Shown here in pieces: positions 43,894-51,846 of a stretch of 64,000 bases of DNA (position 1 is the first letter of the stretch; every line of letters starts with the position of its first letter). Origin of the DNA: an uncultured Bacilli bacterium (GTDB lineage: Bacteria; Bacillota_I; Bacilli_A; RF39; UBA660); NCBI GenBank assembly GCA_947585595.1, contig CANPXB010000001.1, forward strand, positions 61,250 through 125,249, written 5' to 3'. The notes beneath the pieces are model-generated. The model searched no databases. It saw only the letters and a program-made list of their open reading frames with translations, and was not told the origin of the DNA. Both the position numbers and the translations under genes were made by a program.

Positions 43894-44515
43894 TATATCT
43901 GTTAATACCCAAAGTAGTATAAAAATATCTGGTGATAAAATAATTTATTTTGATCCCTTTAAAATCAAAGAAGAAAATCATGATGCTGATTTTATCTTTA
44001 TTACTCATGATCATTACGATCATTTAGATTATGATTCAATTAACAAAGTTCAAAAAGATAATACTCTAATTATTGTACCTAATAGTATTGCCACTGATGC
44101 TTTAGCTCATCATATAAATCCCCAAAATTTAATTGGTATCGATCCTGGTGAAAATTATACAATTGAAAATCTGGCCATCGAAACAATTCCTAGTTATAAT
44201 TTAAACAAACCATTTCATCCCTTATCTAAATACTATGTCGGTTATATTATTACTTTAAATAATGAAAGAATTTATGTTGCTGGTGATACTGATGTAACTC
44301 CTGAAGCTAAATCTGTTAATTGTGATATAGCTCTAGTTCCAATTGGTGGTAAATTTACTTGTGATTATAAAGAAGCAGCTGAATTAATAAATACCATCAA
44401 ACCTAAAACCGTTATTCCTACTCATTATGGTAGTATAGTTGGATCTTTAAATGATGGTGAAGAATTTAAAAAATTATTAAATCCTAGCATTGAATGTTTA
44501 ATTAAAATAAAGTAG
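43883..44515 (+). CDS. Metallo-beta-lactamase-fold hydrolase (UPF0173/UlaG-like)
   Basis: About 210 residues. Zinc motif THDHYDHLD (HxHxDH), later Asp in VAGDTDVTPEA and His in IPTHYGSIVG, which complete the two-metal site. The short, open form without long loops resembles UPF0173 and UlaG. Starts within the end of the HD-domain gene; GGAG lies 10 bases before ATG 43883, so it is preferred to ATG 43859. Substrate unknown; probably a phosphodiester or lactone. Confidence 0.88.
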   Translation: MKNNISVNTQSSIKISGDKIIYFDPFKIKEENHDADFIFITHDHYDHLDYDSINKVQKDNTLIIVPNSIATDALAHHINPQNLIGIDPGENYTIENLAIETIPSYNLNKPFHPLSKYYVGYIITLNNERIYVAGDTDVTPEAKSVNCDIALVPIGGKFTCDYKEAAELINTIKPKTVIPTHYGSIVGSLNDGEEFKKLLNPSIECLIKIK

Positions 44516-44524
44516 GGGATTAAG

Positions 44525-45076
44525 ATGAAATATGAAGATATAACAACACCCGAAGAACTCCTTAAATTTATGGATCAAATAGAGTATGGTTTTGTTACAC
44601 CTGATCATAAAAGAATAATCGGTAATGGTGAAGAATTTGATAAATATATTATGTCCTGGACTTTATCATCACCAAAAAAGTTATTAGAAACTAAACTAGG
44701 TCATTGTTTTGATCAAGTTGAACTAGAACGCGATTGGTTTACTAAACATAACTATGTCTTTAAAACATACTTTTTAATCTTTAGTTTACCATATCCAAAT
44801 GAAGGACCAACTCATACTTTCTTAGTATACGAACAAAATAATAAATACTATCATTTTGAACATGCTGATGCTTTAAATAAAGGTCTTCATGAATTTAATA
44901 CCCTTGAAGAACTATTAAGTAATACTTATCAAAACCAACTTAGTTATGCATCACAATTCTTAAATGAAGAAGAACTTAAAACTTTATCAATCTATGAGTA
45001 TCAAAAACCACCATATAATATTGATTTTACTTCATATATTGATTATTTAGTATCTAATGGTCATAAAATTAAATAG
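44525..45076 (+). CDS. Transglutaminase-like/papain-fold protein, unknown substrate
   Basis: 183 residues, no signal peptide. A candidate Cys-His-Asp triad can be seen: Cys in KLGHCFDQVELERDWF, His in GPTHTFLVYE and Asp in HFEHADALNKG, in the order of transglutaminase-core proteins. It begins 9 bases after the hydrolase gene. A second, larger transglutaminase-like protein is encoded at 45682. The activity (protease, amidase or inactive) cannot be told. Confidence 0.5.
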   Translation: MKYEDITTPEELLKFMDQIEYGFVTPDHKRIIGNGEEFDKYIMSWTLSSPKKLLETKLGHCFDQVELERDWFTKHNYVFKTYFLIFSLPYPNEGPTHTFLVYEQNNKYYHFEHADALNKGLHEFNTLEELLSNTYQNQLSYASQFLNEEELKTLSIYEYQKPPYNIDFTSYIDYLVSNGHKIK

Positions 45077-45090
45077 AAAGAAGGTTATAT

Positions 45091-45552
45091 ATGCCTTTTA
45101 ATAATGGTGAATTACCAAGTCTTAAAGATATTTTTAAAAACTTAGTTGATGAACTAAATCGTTTATTACTAATTATTTGGTTAATAACTTTAATTATTAG
45201 TTTATTTACTAATACTTTTATTTTAGATTTAATACCTATTCTTATTTTCTTAATCTTCTTACATCGTTTATTATCTAAAAATAAAAGTGCTCGTGTTAAA
45301 GAAAACAAAATGTATTTAAAATTTATTAAAACTATAACCAAACCTTTTAATAATTTAATTCGTAATTTTAAAGATCGTCATACTTATGTCTATAAAAAAT
45401 GTCCTAAGTGTAAGACAACTTTAAAACTACCATTACCTAATAAAAGAGGAATTAATCATGCTAAATGTCCTAATTGTGGAAAAAGAGTAACCTTATTTAC
45501 ATTAAGAAAATATAAGATTGAAGTAATTAAGAAAAGGAGAAACAATAAGTAA
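45091..45552 (+). CDS. Membrane protein with C-terminal zinc ribbon
   Basis: 153 residues: a hydrophobic pair at about 25-60 (LLLIIWLITLIISLFTNTFILDLIPILIFLIFL in two segments), then a basic stretch and a C-terminal zinc ribbon with KCPKCKTTLKLPLP and AKCPNCGKRVTLF. Similar proteins occur across low-GC gut Bacillota with no assigned role. RBS GAAAGAAGG before ATG 45091. Followed by a terminator. Confidence 0.6.
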   Translation: MPFNNGELPSLKDIFKNLVDELNRLLLIIWLITLIISLFTNTFILDLIPILIFLIFLHRLLSKNKSARVKENKMYLKFIKTITKPFNNLIRNFKDRHTYVYKKCPKCKTTLKLPLPNKRGINHAKCPNCGKRVTLFTLRKYKIEVIKKRRNNK

Positions 45553-45567
45553 TTATTGCTTCTTTTT
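45538..45567 (+). terminator. Rho-independent terminator
   Basis: Stem CAATAA/TTATTG extended by AGAA/TTCT past one mismatch, GTAA loop, T run. Confidence 0.65.
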
Positions 45568-45580
45568 GTATAAGGTAAAT

Positions 45581-45608
45581 TTGACAATTTAACTACGAAA
45601 GCTATATT
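45581..45608 (+). promoter_or_regulatory. Promoter of the transglutaminase-like gene
   Basis: TTGACA, 16-base spacer, TATATT. Confidence 0.65.
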
Positions 45609-45681
45609 ATTAAGCCTATGAAGAAAACATATAATTGGTAAACATTATATATCATGTTTAAAAAGGGGGGAATTGATTATA

Positions 45682-46770
45682 ATGGCACCAGAATTACCAC
45701 CAAGAAGAAGAACTTATACTTCTAATTGCATATTTAGTGATTTAATAAAAATGTCTGAACAAGAATTAAACTTTATAAATATACCATATATTTATATTTC
45801 TGATTTAGAATTCTTAAAAGCTAACTTTGACAGCTTAAAAAGATTATTAAAAACAGGTAAATTTAATAAAATAGGTTCTACAAGTTTTGAATGTCTAAAA
45901 TATATTGAAGAAAATCTTGATGATTGTCCACCATTAATTCTAACTTTAATAGATGATTATGAAATTAAAGATCGTAGCTATATTAATCCACTTGAATTTA
46001 CTAAAACAACATTAGAAATCCCATTATCTTATCTTTTATGGATGAAAGAGTTACATCCAAGTCAAAAAGTTTCTTTATATATGTTAAAAACTTATGATAA
46101 ACCACAACCAGCTGGTTCTAATGATTATGAATATTTTTCTTTAGAAAGTTTAAAAAGAATTCGTGAAATAATCTCTATACTAGCTGAAAAATGTCAAGGA
46201 CTTTCTGATATTGAAAAAACGATTTTAGTATCTAATTATATACAAAATCATGTTCAATTCGTTGAAGAAAATAACAAAAGTCAAGCTGATCAAATATATA
46301 TTACTGATTCAAAAGGTCAAGATGTGACAATTCCTGCCGTAGGAAGTCCTGAAAACGTTTTATTACATAATTACGGTGTTTGTAATGGTATAGCTAACGC
46401 CAGTATGCTATTACTAAACAATCCTGAAATGAGAGTAAATGTTCGAAGTGTAAAAGGTCAAGGTCATGTTTGGAATGTCATCTTATTAGATGGTAAATAT
46501 TATATATTTGATAATACATGGAGTATTACAAGAAATAAAGATCGTTATCCAGAGAGTTTAAAAGCACGTAGTTTTAGTAGCGATTATTTATTCCTTGGTA
46601 GTGAAACAGCCAGTATAATTGGTCATCATACAGCAAATGTTTTCGGCCCAATTATTGCTCAAGAAGATTTAAGTAGAGAATTAGTAGAAGAATCACAAAA
46701 AAGATTAGTTAAAATTGCTAGCTTTAGTAATTATGATGAACCAGTTTTTGCAAGTCATATTCAAAGATAA
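45682..46770 (+). CDS. Transglutaminase-superfamily protein
   Basis: 362 residues. The C-terminal half has the transglutaminase core: catalytic Cys in NYGVCNGIANASMLLL, His in GQGHVWNVILLDGKYYIFDNTW, and Asp in the same DNTW. The N-terminal 150 residues are helical and unrecognised. No signal peptide, so it should act in the cytoplasm, unlike most bacterial relatives. ATG 45682 lies 11 bases after a GGGGGG-type RBS. It has its own promoter and terminator. A protease-like role is as likely as cross-linking. Confidence 0.7.
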   Translation: MAPELPPRRRTYTSNCIFSDLIKMSEQELNFINIPYIYISDLEFLKANFDSLKRLLKTGKFNKIGSTSFECLKYIEENLDDCPPLILTLIDDYEIKDRSYINPLEFTKTTLEIPLSYLLWMKELHPSQKVSLYMLKTYDKPQPAGSNDYEYFSLESLKRIREIISILAEKCQGLSDIEKTILVSNYIQNHVQFVEENNKSQADQIYITDSKGQDVTIPAVGSPENVLLHNYGVCNGIANASMLLLNNPEMRVNVRSVKGQGHVWNVILLDGKYYIFDNTWSITRNKDRYPESLKARSFSSDYLFLGSETASIIGHHTANVFGPIIAQEDLSRELVEESQKRLVKIASFSNYDEPVFASHIQR

Positions 46771-46779
46771 CAGAATTCT

Positions 46780-46810
46780 AAAGAATAGATCACCATATCT
46801 ATTCTTTTAA
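46780..46810 (+). terminator. Rho-independent terminator
   Basis: 11-bp stem AAAGAATAGAT/ATCTATTCTTT, CACCAT loop, T-rich tail. Confidence 0.75.
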
Positions 46811-46824
46811 TATGCAATTTATTT

Positions 46825-46853
46825 TTGACTTATTAAAGATAAATAATTATAAT
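46825..46853 (+). promoter_or_regulatory. Promoter of the HEITH gene pair
   Basis: TTGACT, 17-base spacer, TATAAT: near-consensus. Confidence 0.75.
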
Positions 46854-46879
46854 ATCCACTTAGCGAAAGGGGAATATCT

Positions 46880-47752
46880 ATGACTAGTTATGCTGAGCAA
46901 ATCAAACGTCGTGGTTTTACTGAGTTACCAATTATAGCTCGTCCTTCTAAAAAACTAATTAGTATTGCTTCATCTATTGAACCATTCTTAAAAGAAGAAG
47001 TCGAAGTAAAAACCATGACTAAAAAAGCTGTTTTAGCTGAAAGTCAAGATTTCCTTTTAAAATACTTTGATCTTCATAATGTTCCTTATGAAAAAAAGGT
47101 TAAACTTTTAACTTGTAGTTTTGAATTATCTGGTTATATTCATCCCTTTGCTTTACCAGTTAAAAAAATACCTGATACTGATATCTTTTATGGCTGTTCT
47201 CATGAAGTTTTAACATATCAAACTGGTGCTGAAGTTTGTTCTGATTTAAAATACCGTTGGATTGAACTATCCAAAGATCTTACCGAGTTAGCAGTCTTAG
47301 CTTATACTCATGAAATAACTCATACTCAATTAAATCATATTCCCGGTCTTATTGAAGATTACAACAATATTGAATTCTTAAGTATCTTTTTAGAACTTAT
47401 TGAAGCCTCAGAAAGTCCTAATCCTAATTTATTACATGCTCATGATTATTATCGTTTACGTGAATTAAGAGAAATAGTAAATGAATTAGATAAATATTAT
47501 GATACAGAAAGTGAAGATATCAAAGATGTCCTACTAGAAGGTACTTCATACTTACATAGCACTTTAAAAGCTTATCATTTATTTGATAAATATCTATCTG
47601 GTGATATTAATTTTAGAAGAACTGTCATGGTTGGTATTCAAAGAGTCTTTAGTCACCATATGGGTGTTGAAGAATTCCTATCATATTTTAATATTACTTA
47701 TGAAAATAGTATCAATGAAGAAATATTTCAAAAACATATTAGGAGGTTTTAA
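46880..47752 (+). CDS. HEITH zinc-metallopeptidase-like protein, copy 1
   Basis: 290 residues without signal peptide. Zinc motif HEITH at 144-148 inside AVLAYTHEITHTQ, with a candidate third ligand Glu165 in EDYNNIEFLSIFLE, 21 residues after the first His (gluzincin-like). Aligned with the next gene: start 'EQI.rRG', the FD.H.VPY block near 62-70, 'HPFALPV' near 88 and 'FYG' near 103. No known peptidase family could be named. RBS AAAGGGGAATATCT. Two tandem copies under one promoter suggest a heterodimer or two specificities. Confidence 0.6.
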   Translation: MTSYAEQIKRRGFTELPIIARPSKKLISIASSIEPFLKEEVEVKTMTKKAVLAESQDFLLKYFDLHNVPYEKKVKLLTCSFELSGYIHPFALPVKKIPDTDIFYGCSHEVLTYQTGAEVCSDLKYRWIELSKDLTELAVLAYTHEITHTQLNHIPGLIEDYNNIEFLSIFLELIEASESPNPNLLHAHDYYRLRELREIVNELDKYYDTESEDIKDVLLEGTSYLHSTLKAYHLFDKYLSGDINFRRTVMVGIQRVFSHHMGVEEFLSYFNITYENSINEEIFQKHIRRF

Positions 47753-47754
47753 AA

Positions 47755-48651
47755 ATGAAAGAAATATCTGTAACTGAACAAATAGCTAAAAGAGGGTATA
47801 TAAGTGAAATAAAACCTTATGTTCCTAGTAATGATTTAATCTTTACTACTGCTCATATTAGAAATCTTGATGTTAATCGTCAAATTAATCGTATTAATCG
47901 TATGCATATTGAAGATGCTCTAGCAGATACTAAAAGTTTCTTTGATGTCTTTTATCAAGTTCACGATGTTCCATACTTAAAATATATAATTAATAATCGT
48001 TTCCTAAAACTAGCTAATCGTCAAAATGTTAATCCCTTCTCCTTACCAGTCATTCCTAAAACCGTAAGTGATGAAACATTTTATGGTAGTTTAATAACTG
48101 AGTTATCAAATAATCAAATCCCTCAAGTTGCTTTTCTTGGTATTGAATTAAATAGTTTAGTAACTGAAGTAACATCATGTTCATATGCTCATGAAATAAC
48201 TCATGCTGAAGTAGATTCAGTAAATGGTGCTATCACTTCTTATTATAATTCAGAAGTTTTAAGTGTCTTTATTGAACTACAAATAGCTGAACTACTAGCT
48301 AAAGCTGAAAAAATATTAAGAACTGAAGATTCCAGAAGAATTTATGAAATAGAAGTCCTAGCTCGTGAATTAAAAGACTATCACCAAAAAAGATTAGTAA
48401 AATCTGAAGATGATGCCTTAATTGATTCTAAATATGTTGTTTCTGATGTTCGTGCTTATAACTTATTTGCTGAATATTACTATGGTAGTAATTCAACTAA
48501 AGAATACATTAAAAGTCGTATTCAATCCATCTTTGATGGTAATTATACTGTTGAAGAATTACTTAATGAATTTATGGATATTAATCGTTTAGACGATTTA
48601 AATCCAACTTTATCTTTATCACCTAAAGCTATTAAATATTTTCATCGTTAG
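47755..48651 (+). CDS. HEITH zinc-metallopeptidase-like protein, copy 2
   Basis: 298 residues, 2 bases after copy 1, RBS AGGAGGTTTTAAA. HEITH at 146-150 (SYAHEITHAEVDS) and Glu167 in SYYNSEVLSVFIE keep the same spacing as copy 1, so the motif is under selection in both. Shared blocks also include YQVHDVPYLKYI and VNPFSLPVI. No signal peptide or membrane helix. The N-terminal 60 residues differ most. Substrate unknown. Confidence 0.6.
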   Translation: MKEISVTEQIAKRGYISEIKPYVPSNDLIFTTAHIRNLDVNRQINRINRMHIEDALADTKSFFDVFYQVHDVPYLKYIINNRFLKLANRQNVNPFSLPVIPKTVSDETFYGSLITELSNNQIPQVAFLGIELNSLVTEVTSCSYAHEITHAEVDSVNGAITSYYNSEVLSVFIELQIAELLAKAEKILRTEDSRRIYEIEVLARELKDYHQKRLVKSEDDALIDSKYVVSDVRAYNLFAEYYYGSNSTKEYIKSRIQSIFDGNYTVEELLNEFMDINRLDDLNPTLSLSPKAIKYFHR

Positions 48652-48654
48652 AAA

Positions 48655-48683
48655 TTGACAAATAAAATATAATATAGTACGAT
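48655..48683 (+). promoter_or_regulatory. Promoter of the leader-attenuator operon
   Basis: TTGACA (48655-48660), 17-base spacer, TACGAT (48678-48683). Confidence 0.6.
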
Positions 48684-48697
48684 TTAATTAGCAAAGG

Positions 48698-48820
48698 AGT
48701 GTGATTATATGAAAAATATAAATGTTGTTAAAAATCTTTATAGTAAGTTAATCACACTAGGTAATAAATAATTTATCTTATCTTTTATGTGGAACTTACT
48801 ATAAAGTAAGTTCTTTTAAT
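48698..48820 (+). promoter_or_regulatory. Leader-peptide transcription attenuator
   Basis: Four pairable segments. AGTGTGATTA (48698-48707) at the leader RBS pairs perfectly with TAATCACACT (48749-48758) inside the leader gene. GAACTTAC (48792-48799) pairs with GTAAGTTC (48806-48813) and is followed by TTTTAATTTT: a terminator. TTTATAGTAAGTT (48737-48749), in leader codons 10-14, pairs over 13 bases without mismatch with 48793-48805, which includes the terminator's 5' arm: an antiterminator. A ribosome that covers codons 10-14 lets the terminator form; one stalled earlier frees the antiterminator. Confidence 0.7.
48709..48771 (+). CDS. 20-residue leader peptide
   Basis: MKNINVVKNLYSKLITLGNK, with RBS AAAGGAG (48693-48699) nine bases before ATG. 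Codons 10-14 overlap the antiterminator arm and codons 14-17 overlap the arm that can hide its own RBS. This is the layout of ribosome-sensing leaders before drug-resistance or ribosome-protection genes. No amino acid is strongly enriched (three to four each of Asn, Lys and Leu), so amino-acid starvation sensing is less likely than response to ribosome stalling. No known arrest motif recognised. Confidence 0.6.
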   Translation: MKNINVVKNLYSKLITLGNK

Positions 48821-48836
48821 TTTAAAAAATAGAAAG

Positions 48837-49823
48837 GTGATTAAAATAACACATCATAAAAGATATGAAAATATTAAAAAAGAAAGAAAAGAAAAAAATA
48901 TAAATTTGGAATTTATTCCAGAAAGGAAAGATTCTGCTCTTGTAATTGAAACTAGTTATCATAATGCTTATGTCTTTAAAGATAATAAGATTTACGAAGT
49001 AACATTATCTAAAAAATACCCCTATGTTATTAATCAATTAATCTATCCAGGTGATAAAGTAATTCTAAATAATAATGAAATAACTGATATCATTGTAAGA
49101 AAAAATATTTTAAGTCGTGATAAGTTTGATGGTACTAAATTAAATTCTTTAGGTACTAATAAAATAACCGCTACTAATATTGATCTAGCTATTATTGTGG
49201 TCGCCGTAAATGATCCACCTTTACATCCTAAATTTATAGATCGTTATATCATTTTATTAGAAAATAGTCATATACCATTTATTATCTGTTTTAATAAATA
49301 TGACTTAGTAACTAAAAAAGAAGAAAAGATTATTAATCTTTATGAAAAACTAGGTTATGACATAATTAAAACATCGACAAAAACTAATGAAGGTTTAACT
49401 ACTTTAAAAGAAAAACTCTTAAATAAAACTTGTATCTTTGTTGGTAATAGTGGTGTAGGTAAATCATCACTTACTAATTATTTACTCGAAGATAACTTAG
49501 TTAAAACAAATAATATTGGTCATAAAACTAAACGAGGTTGTCATACTACAACTTCATCTAAATATTATTTATGGCAAGATAATTCAGGTATTATTGATAC
49601 CCCAGGTATTAGAAGTTTAGACTTAAAAAATTTTAATGTTAGTGAAATAAAAAATTATTTTAAAGAATTCATTCCTTATAATAATTTATGTAAGTATGAT
49701 AATTGTCTTCATTATGATGAACCAGAAAATACTTGTGCAGTTAAACAGGAAATTAATAAAAATATAACTCAAGAAAGATATGAAAGTTATTATAAAATAA
49801 TCAGTGAAATAAAAAGGAAGTGA
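48837..49823 (+). CDS. rsgA: Ribosome small-subunit-dependent GTPase RsgA (start uncertain)
   Basis: Circularly permuted GTPase that checks late 30S assembly. OB-fold at about 30-90 (ALVIETSYHNAYVFKDNKIYEV), then G4 NKYD, G5-like ST, G1 GNSGVGKSS, G3 DTPG, and the zinc end CKYDNCLHYDEPENTCAVK. 328 residues if started at GTG 48837, but that GTG lies inside AAAGGTGAT, which elsewhere in this genome is the RBS. Correct spacing from this RBS would point to codon ATA 48846; there is no ATG in the first 100 codons. First gene after the attenuator, 4 bases before the APH-like gene. Confidence 0.85.
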   Translation: MIKITHHKRYENIKKERKEKNINLEFIPERKDSALVIETSYHNAYVFKDNKIYEVTLSKKYPYVINQLIYPGDKVILNNNEITDIIVRKNILSRDKFDGTKLNSLGTNKITATNIDLAIIVVAVNDPPLHPKFIDRYIILLENSHIPFIICFNKYDLVTKKEEKIINLYEKLGYDIIKTSTKTNEGLTTLKEKLLNKTCIFVGNSGVGKSSLTNYLLEDNLVKTNNIGHKTKRGCHTTTSSKYYLWQDNSGIIDTPGIRSLDLKNFNVSEIKNYFKEFIPYNNLCKYDNCLHYDEPENTCAVKQEINKNITQERYESYYKIISEIKRK

Positions 49824-49827
49824 TTAT

Positions 49828-51714
49828 ATGAATATTGCAGGCTTTTGTACACATTATAACTTAGGTAAAGTCTTAAGTATTACAAAACTAACTGGTGGTT
49901 TAATGCATCAAATGTATAAAGTTGAAACTTCTAATAATATTTATGCTATTAAAGTTTTAAATCGAGAAGTTATAAGTCGCCCTGAAGCTTATGCTAATTT
50001 TGTTACTTCTGAAACCATCGCTAATTATCTAGCTCTTAATCATATTAGTGTTTCTAATGCTTTAAAAATAAATAATAATTATTTAAATAAATATGAAGAT
50101 GATTATTATATGGTTTTTAACTTTATAAATGGTAAAGTCTTAAAAGATGATGAAATAACAATTTTGCATTGTGCCAAAATCGCTTCTGTCTTAGCCGAGA
50201 TCCATAACTTGGATTATCAAGATTTAAACCTAATACCTAAAATAACTAAATATACTGAGATTTATGACTGGTCATCATATGTTAAAAATCCTAACTTTAA
50301 TAAAATGCCTTATCAAGAATTATATTTAAATAACTATTTAAAGTATCCTTCTTTACAACAACGAGCTAATGAAAGATTTAATAATATCAATAAAGATTAT
50401 ACTTTATCTCATCAAGACTTAGATCCTAAAAATGTTATGTGGCAAGATAATGAACCTATCCTTATCGATTTTGAAGCAGCTACCATTTCTTGTCCGTATC
50501 AAGAACTCTTAGAAGTAGCTTTATGTTGGTCAGGTTTCTTAAACAATAACTTTAGTGAAAAAAAATTTACTACTTTTATAAAAACTTATTTAAAAGAAAG
50601 ACCATTACCAGATATTGCTTGGTATGATGTTATCTGTGGTAACTTAATAAATCGTTTTAACTGGTTAAATTATAATTTAAAACGTAGTTTAGGTCTTCTA
50701 ACTAAAGACGAAGATGAAATATCTTTAGCTACTAAAGAAGTAACTAAAACTATCAATGAAATAAATCGTTACTTAGATTTAATTGGTCCTTTAACGAATA
50801 CTATTGAAAATATTATTTCTAAAAATAACTATGATTCTTTAATTACTAAAATAATTGCCAATACTTCATTTTTAGCTAACCAAGATTATCAATATATTAA
50901 TTCTGGTTTTACTAATACAATCTATAAAGTAGGGGATTATATCGTTAAAATCTGTACTGATACTGAAAATGAAGAATCATTTACTCGTGAAATAACTTTT
51001 TATCAAAAGTATCCTAACATTCCTCATATTCCTAAGCTATATCTCGCTGATTCTTCTAAAAAGATAATTCCTTATATTTATGAAATAATATCTTATCTAG
51101 AAGGACCAACAATTTATGAAATATGGCCGAAGTTAGATGAAGAAGCAAGAGTTAATATTATTAATGAGATAACTAGAATTATCAAAAGCCTTCATTCCAT
51201 ATCTGTTCCATCATTTTCTTTTTCTAAAGAAATCAAAGAAACACTAACTAAATTACTAAATCAAACTAATTTAGGAGAATTATTCAATCTTAATTCTTTA
51301 CTAGATAAATGTTCTATTTACTTCAAAGATAATATCTTTGGTTTAATTCATCATGACTTACATTTTGATAATTTTATCTATCATAACGATGAAGTATATT
51401 TAATTGATTTTGAACAAGTAAGAACATATCCAATTGATTATGATTTTAAAATATTTTATCGTATGCAAACATATCCTTGGAAGTGGGCGAGTATTAAAAC
51501 CGATATGTTAACTGTCCCAAGTGATTACTACAATCTTATGACTTATTTTAAAGAATCATATCCGGTTTTAAAGACCATAAACCATTTAGATGAAAGACTA
51601 AAAATCTATACTTTAATTGACTTATTAGAAGAGTATTTAAATAATAATAGCCAAGAAATTAAAGACCAAATTTTAAGTATTTTAACTAGTTTAAAAATAA
51701 CAATCAAAAAGTAA
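49828..51714 (+). CDS. Tandem aminoglycoside-phosphotransferase-fold protein
   Basis: 628 residues made of two APH/choline-kinase folds. First unit, about 1-310: nucleotide loop LTGGLMHQMYKVE, Lys in YAIKVL, catalytic LSHQDLDPKNVMW, metal LIDFEAA. Second, about 345-628: SGFTNTIYKVG, VKIC, catalytic GLIHHDLHFDNFIY, metal LIDFEQV. Both active sites look complete. Such folds phosphorylate antibiotics, choline or sugars; the choice cannot be made from sequence. It shares the attenuated transcript with rsgA, which favours a ribosome-linked or drug-linked job. RBS AAAAGGAAGTGATTAT. Confidence 0.75.
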   Translation: MNIAGFCTHYNLGKVLSITKLTGGLMHQMYKVETSNNIYAIKVLNREVISRPEAYANFVTSETIANYLALNHISVSNALKINNNYLNKYEDDYYMVFNFINGKVLKDDEITILHCAKIASVLAEIHNLDYQDLNLIPKITKYTEIYDWSSYVKNPNFNKMPYQELYLNNYLKYPSLQQRANERFNNINKDYTLSHQDLDPKNVMWQDNEPILIDFEAATISCPYQELLEVALCWSGFLNNNFSEKKFTTFIKTYLKERPLPDIAWYDVICGNLINRFNWLNYNLKRSLGLLTKDEDEISLATKEVTKTINEINRYLDLIGPLTNTIENIISKNNYDSLITKIIANTSFLANQDYQYINSGFTNTIYKVGDYIVKICTDTENEESFTREITFYQKYPNIPHIPKLYLADSSKKIIPYIYEIISYLEGPTIYEIWPKLDEEARVNIINEITRIIKSLHSISVPSFSFSKEIKETLTKLLNQTNLGELFNLNSLLDKCSIYFKDNIFGLIHHDLHFDNFIYHNDEVYLIDFEQVRTYPIDYDFKIFYRMQTYPWKWASIKTDMLTVPSDYYNLMTYFKESYPVLKTINHLDERLKIYTLIDLLEEYLNNNSQEIKDQILSILTSLKITIKK

Positions 51715-51735
51715 ACATTACCTGTTTACTTTTTT
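51706..51735 (+). terminator. Rho-independent terminator of the rsgA operon
   Basis: 11-bp stem AAAAAGTAAAC/GTTTACTTTTT with a 7-base loop. Confidence 0.85.
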
Positions 51736-51846
51736 GAATGGAGTGTTATAATCTTAGTGTAATGATAATAGGAAAGGGTTTTGGTGATAATTGAGTTAAT
51801 GATTTATCTAGTATTTAAATAGTGTTTTATTGATGAAGGAGTAGGA

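Noticed and set aside
45069..45341. 90-codon minus-strand frame opposite the zinc-ribbon membrane protein
   Set aside because: It mirrors the hydrophobic codons of the real gene; the plus-strand gene has RBS and CxxC motifs.
47583..47777. Plus-strand frame across the end of the first HEITH gene
   Set aside because: It overlaps both HEITH genes in another frame, with no RBS and no conserved blocks.
51798..51822. Seven-codon leader-like frame (MIYLVFK) before prs
   Set aside because: It has a possible GGTGAT site but no competing hairpins or terminator before prs, unlike the leader at 48709.
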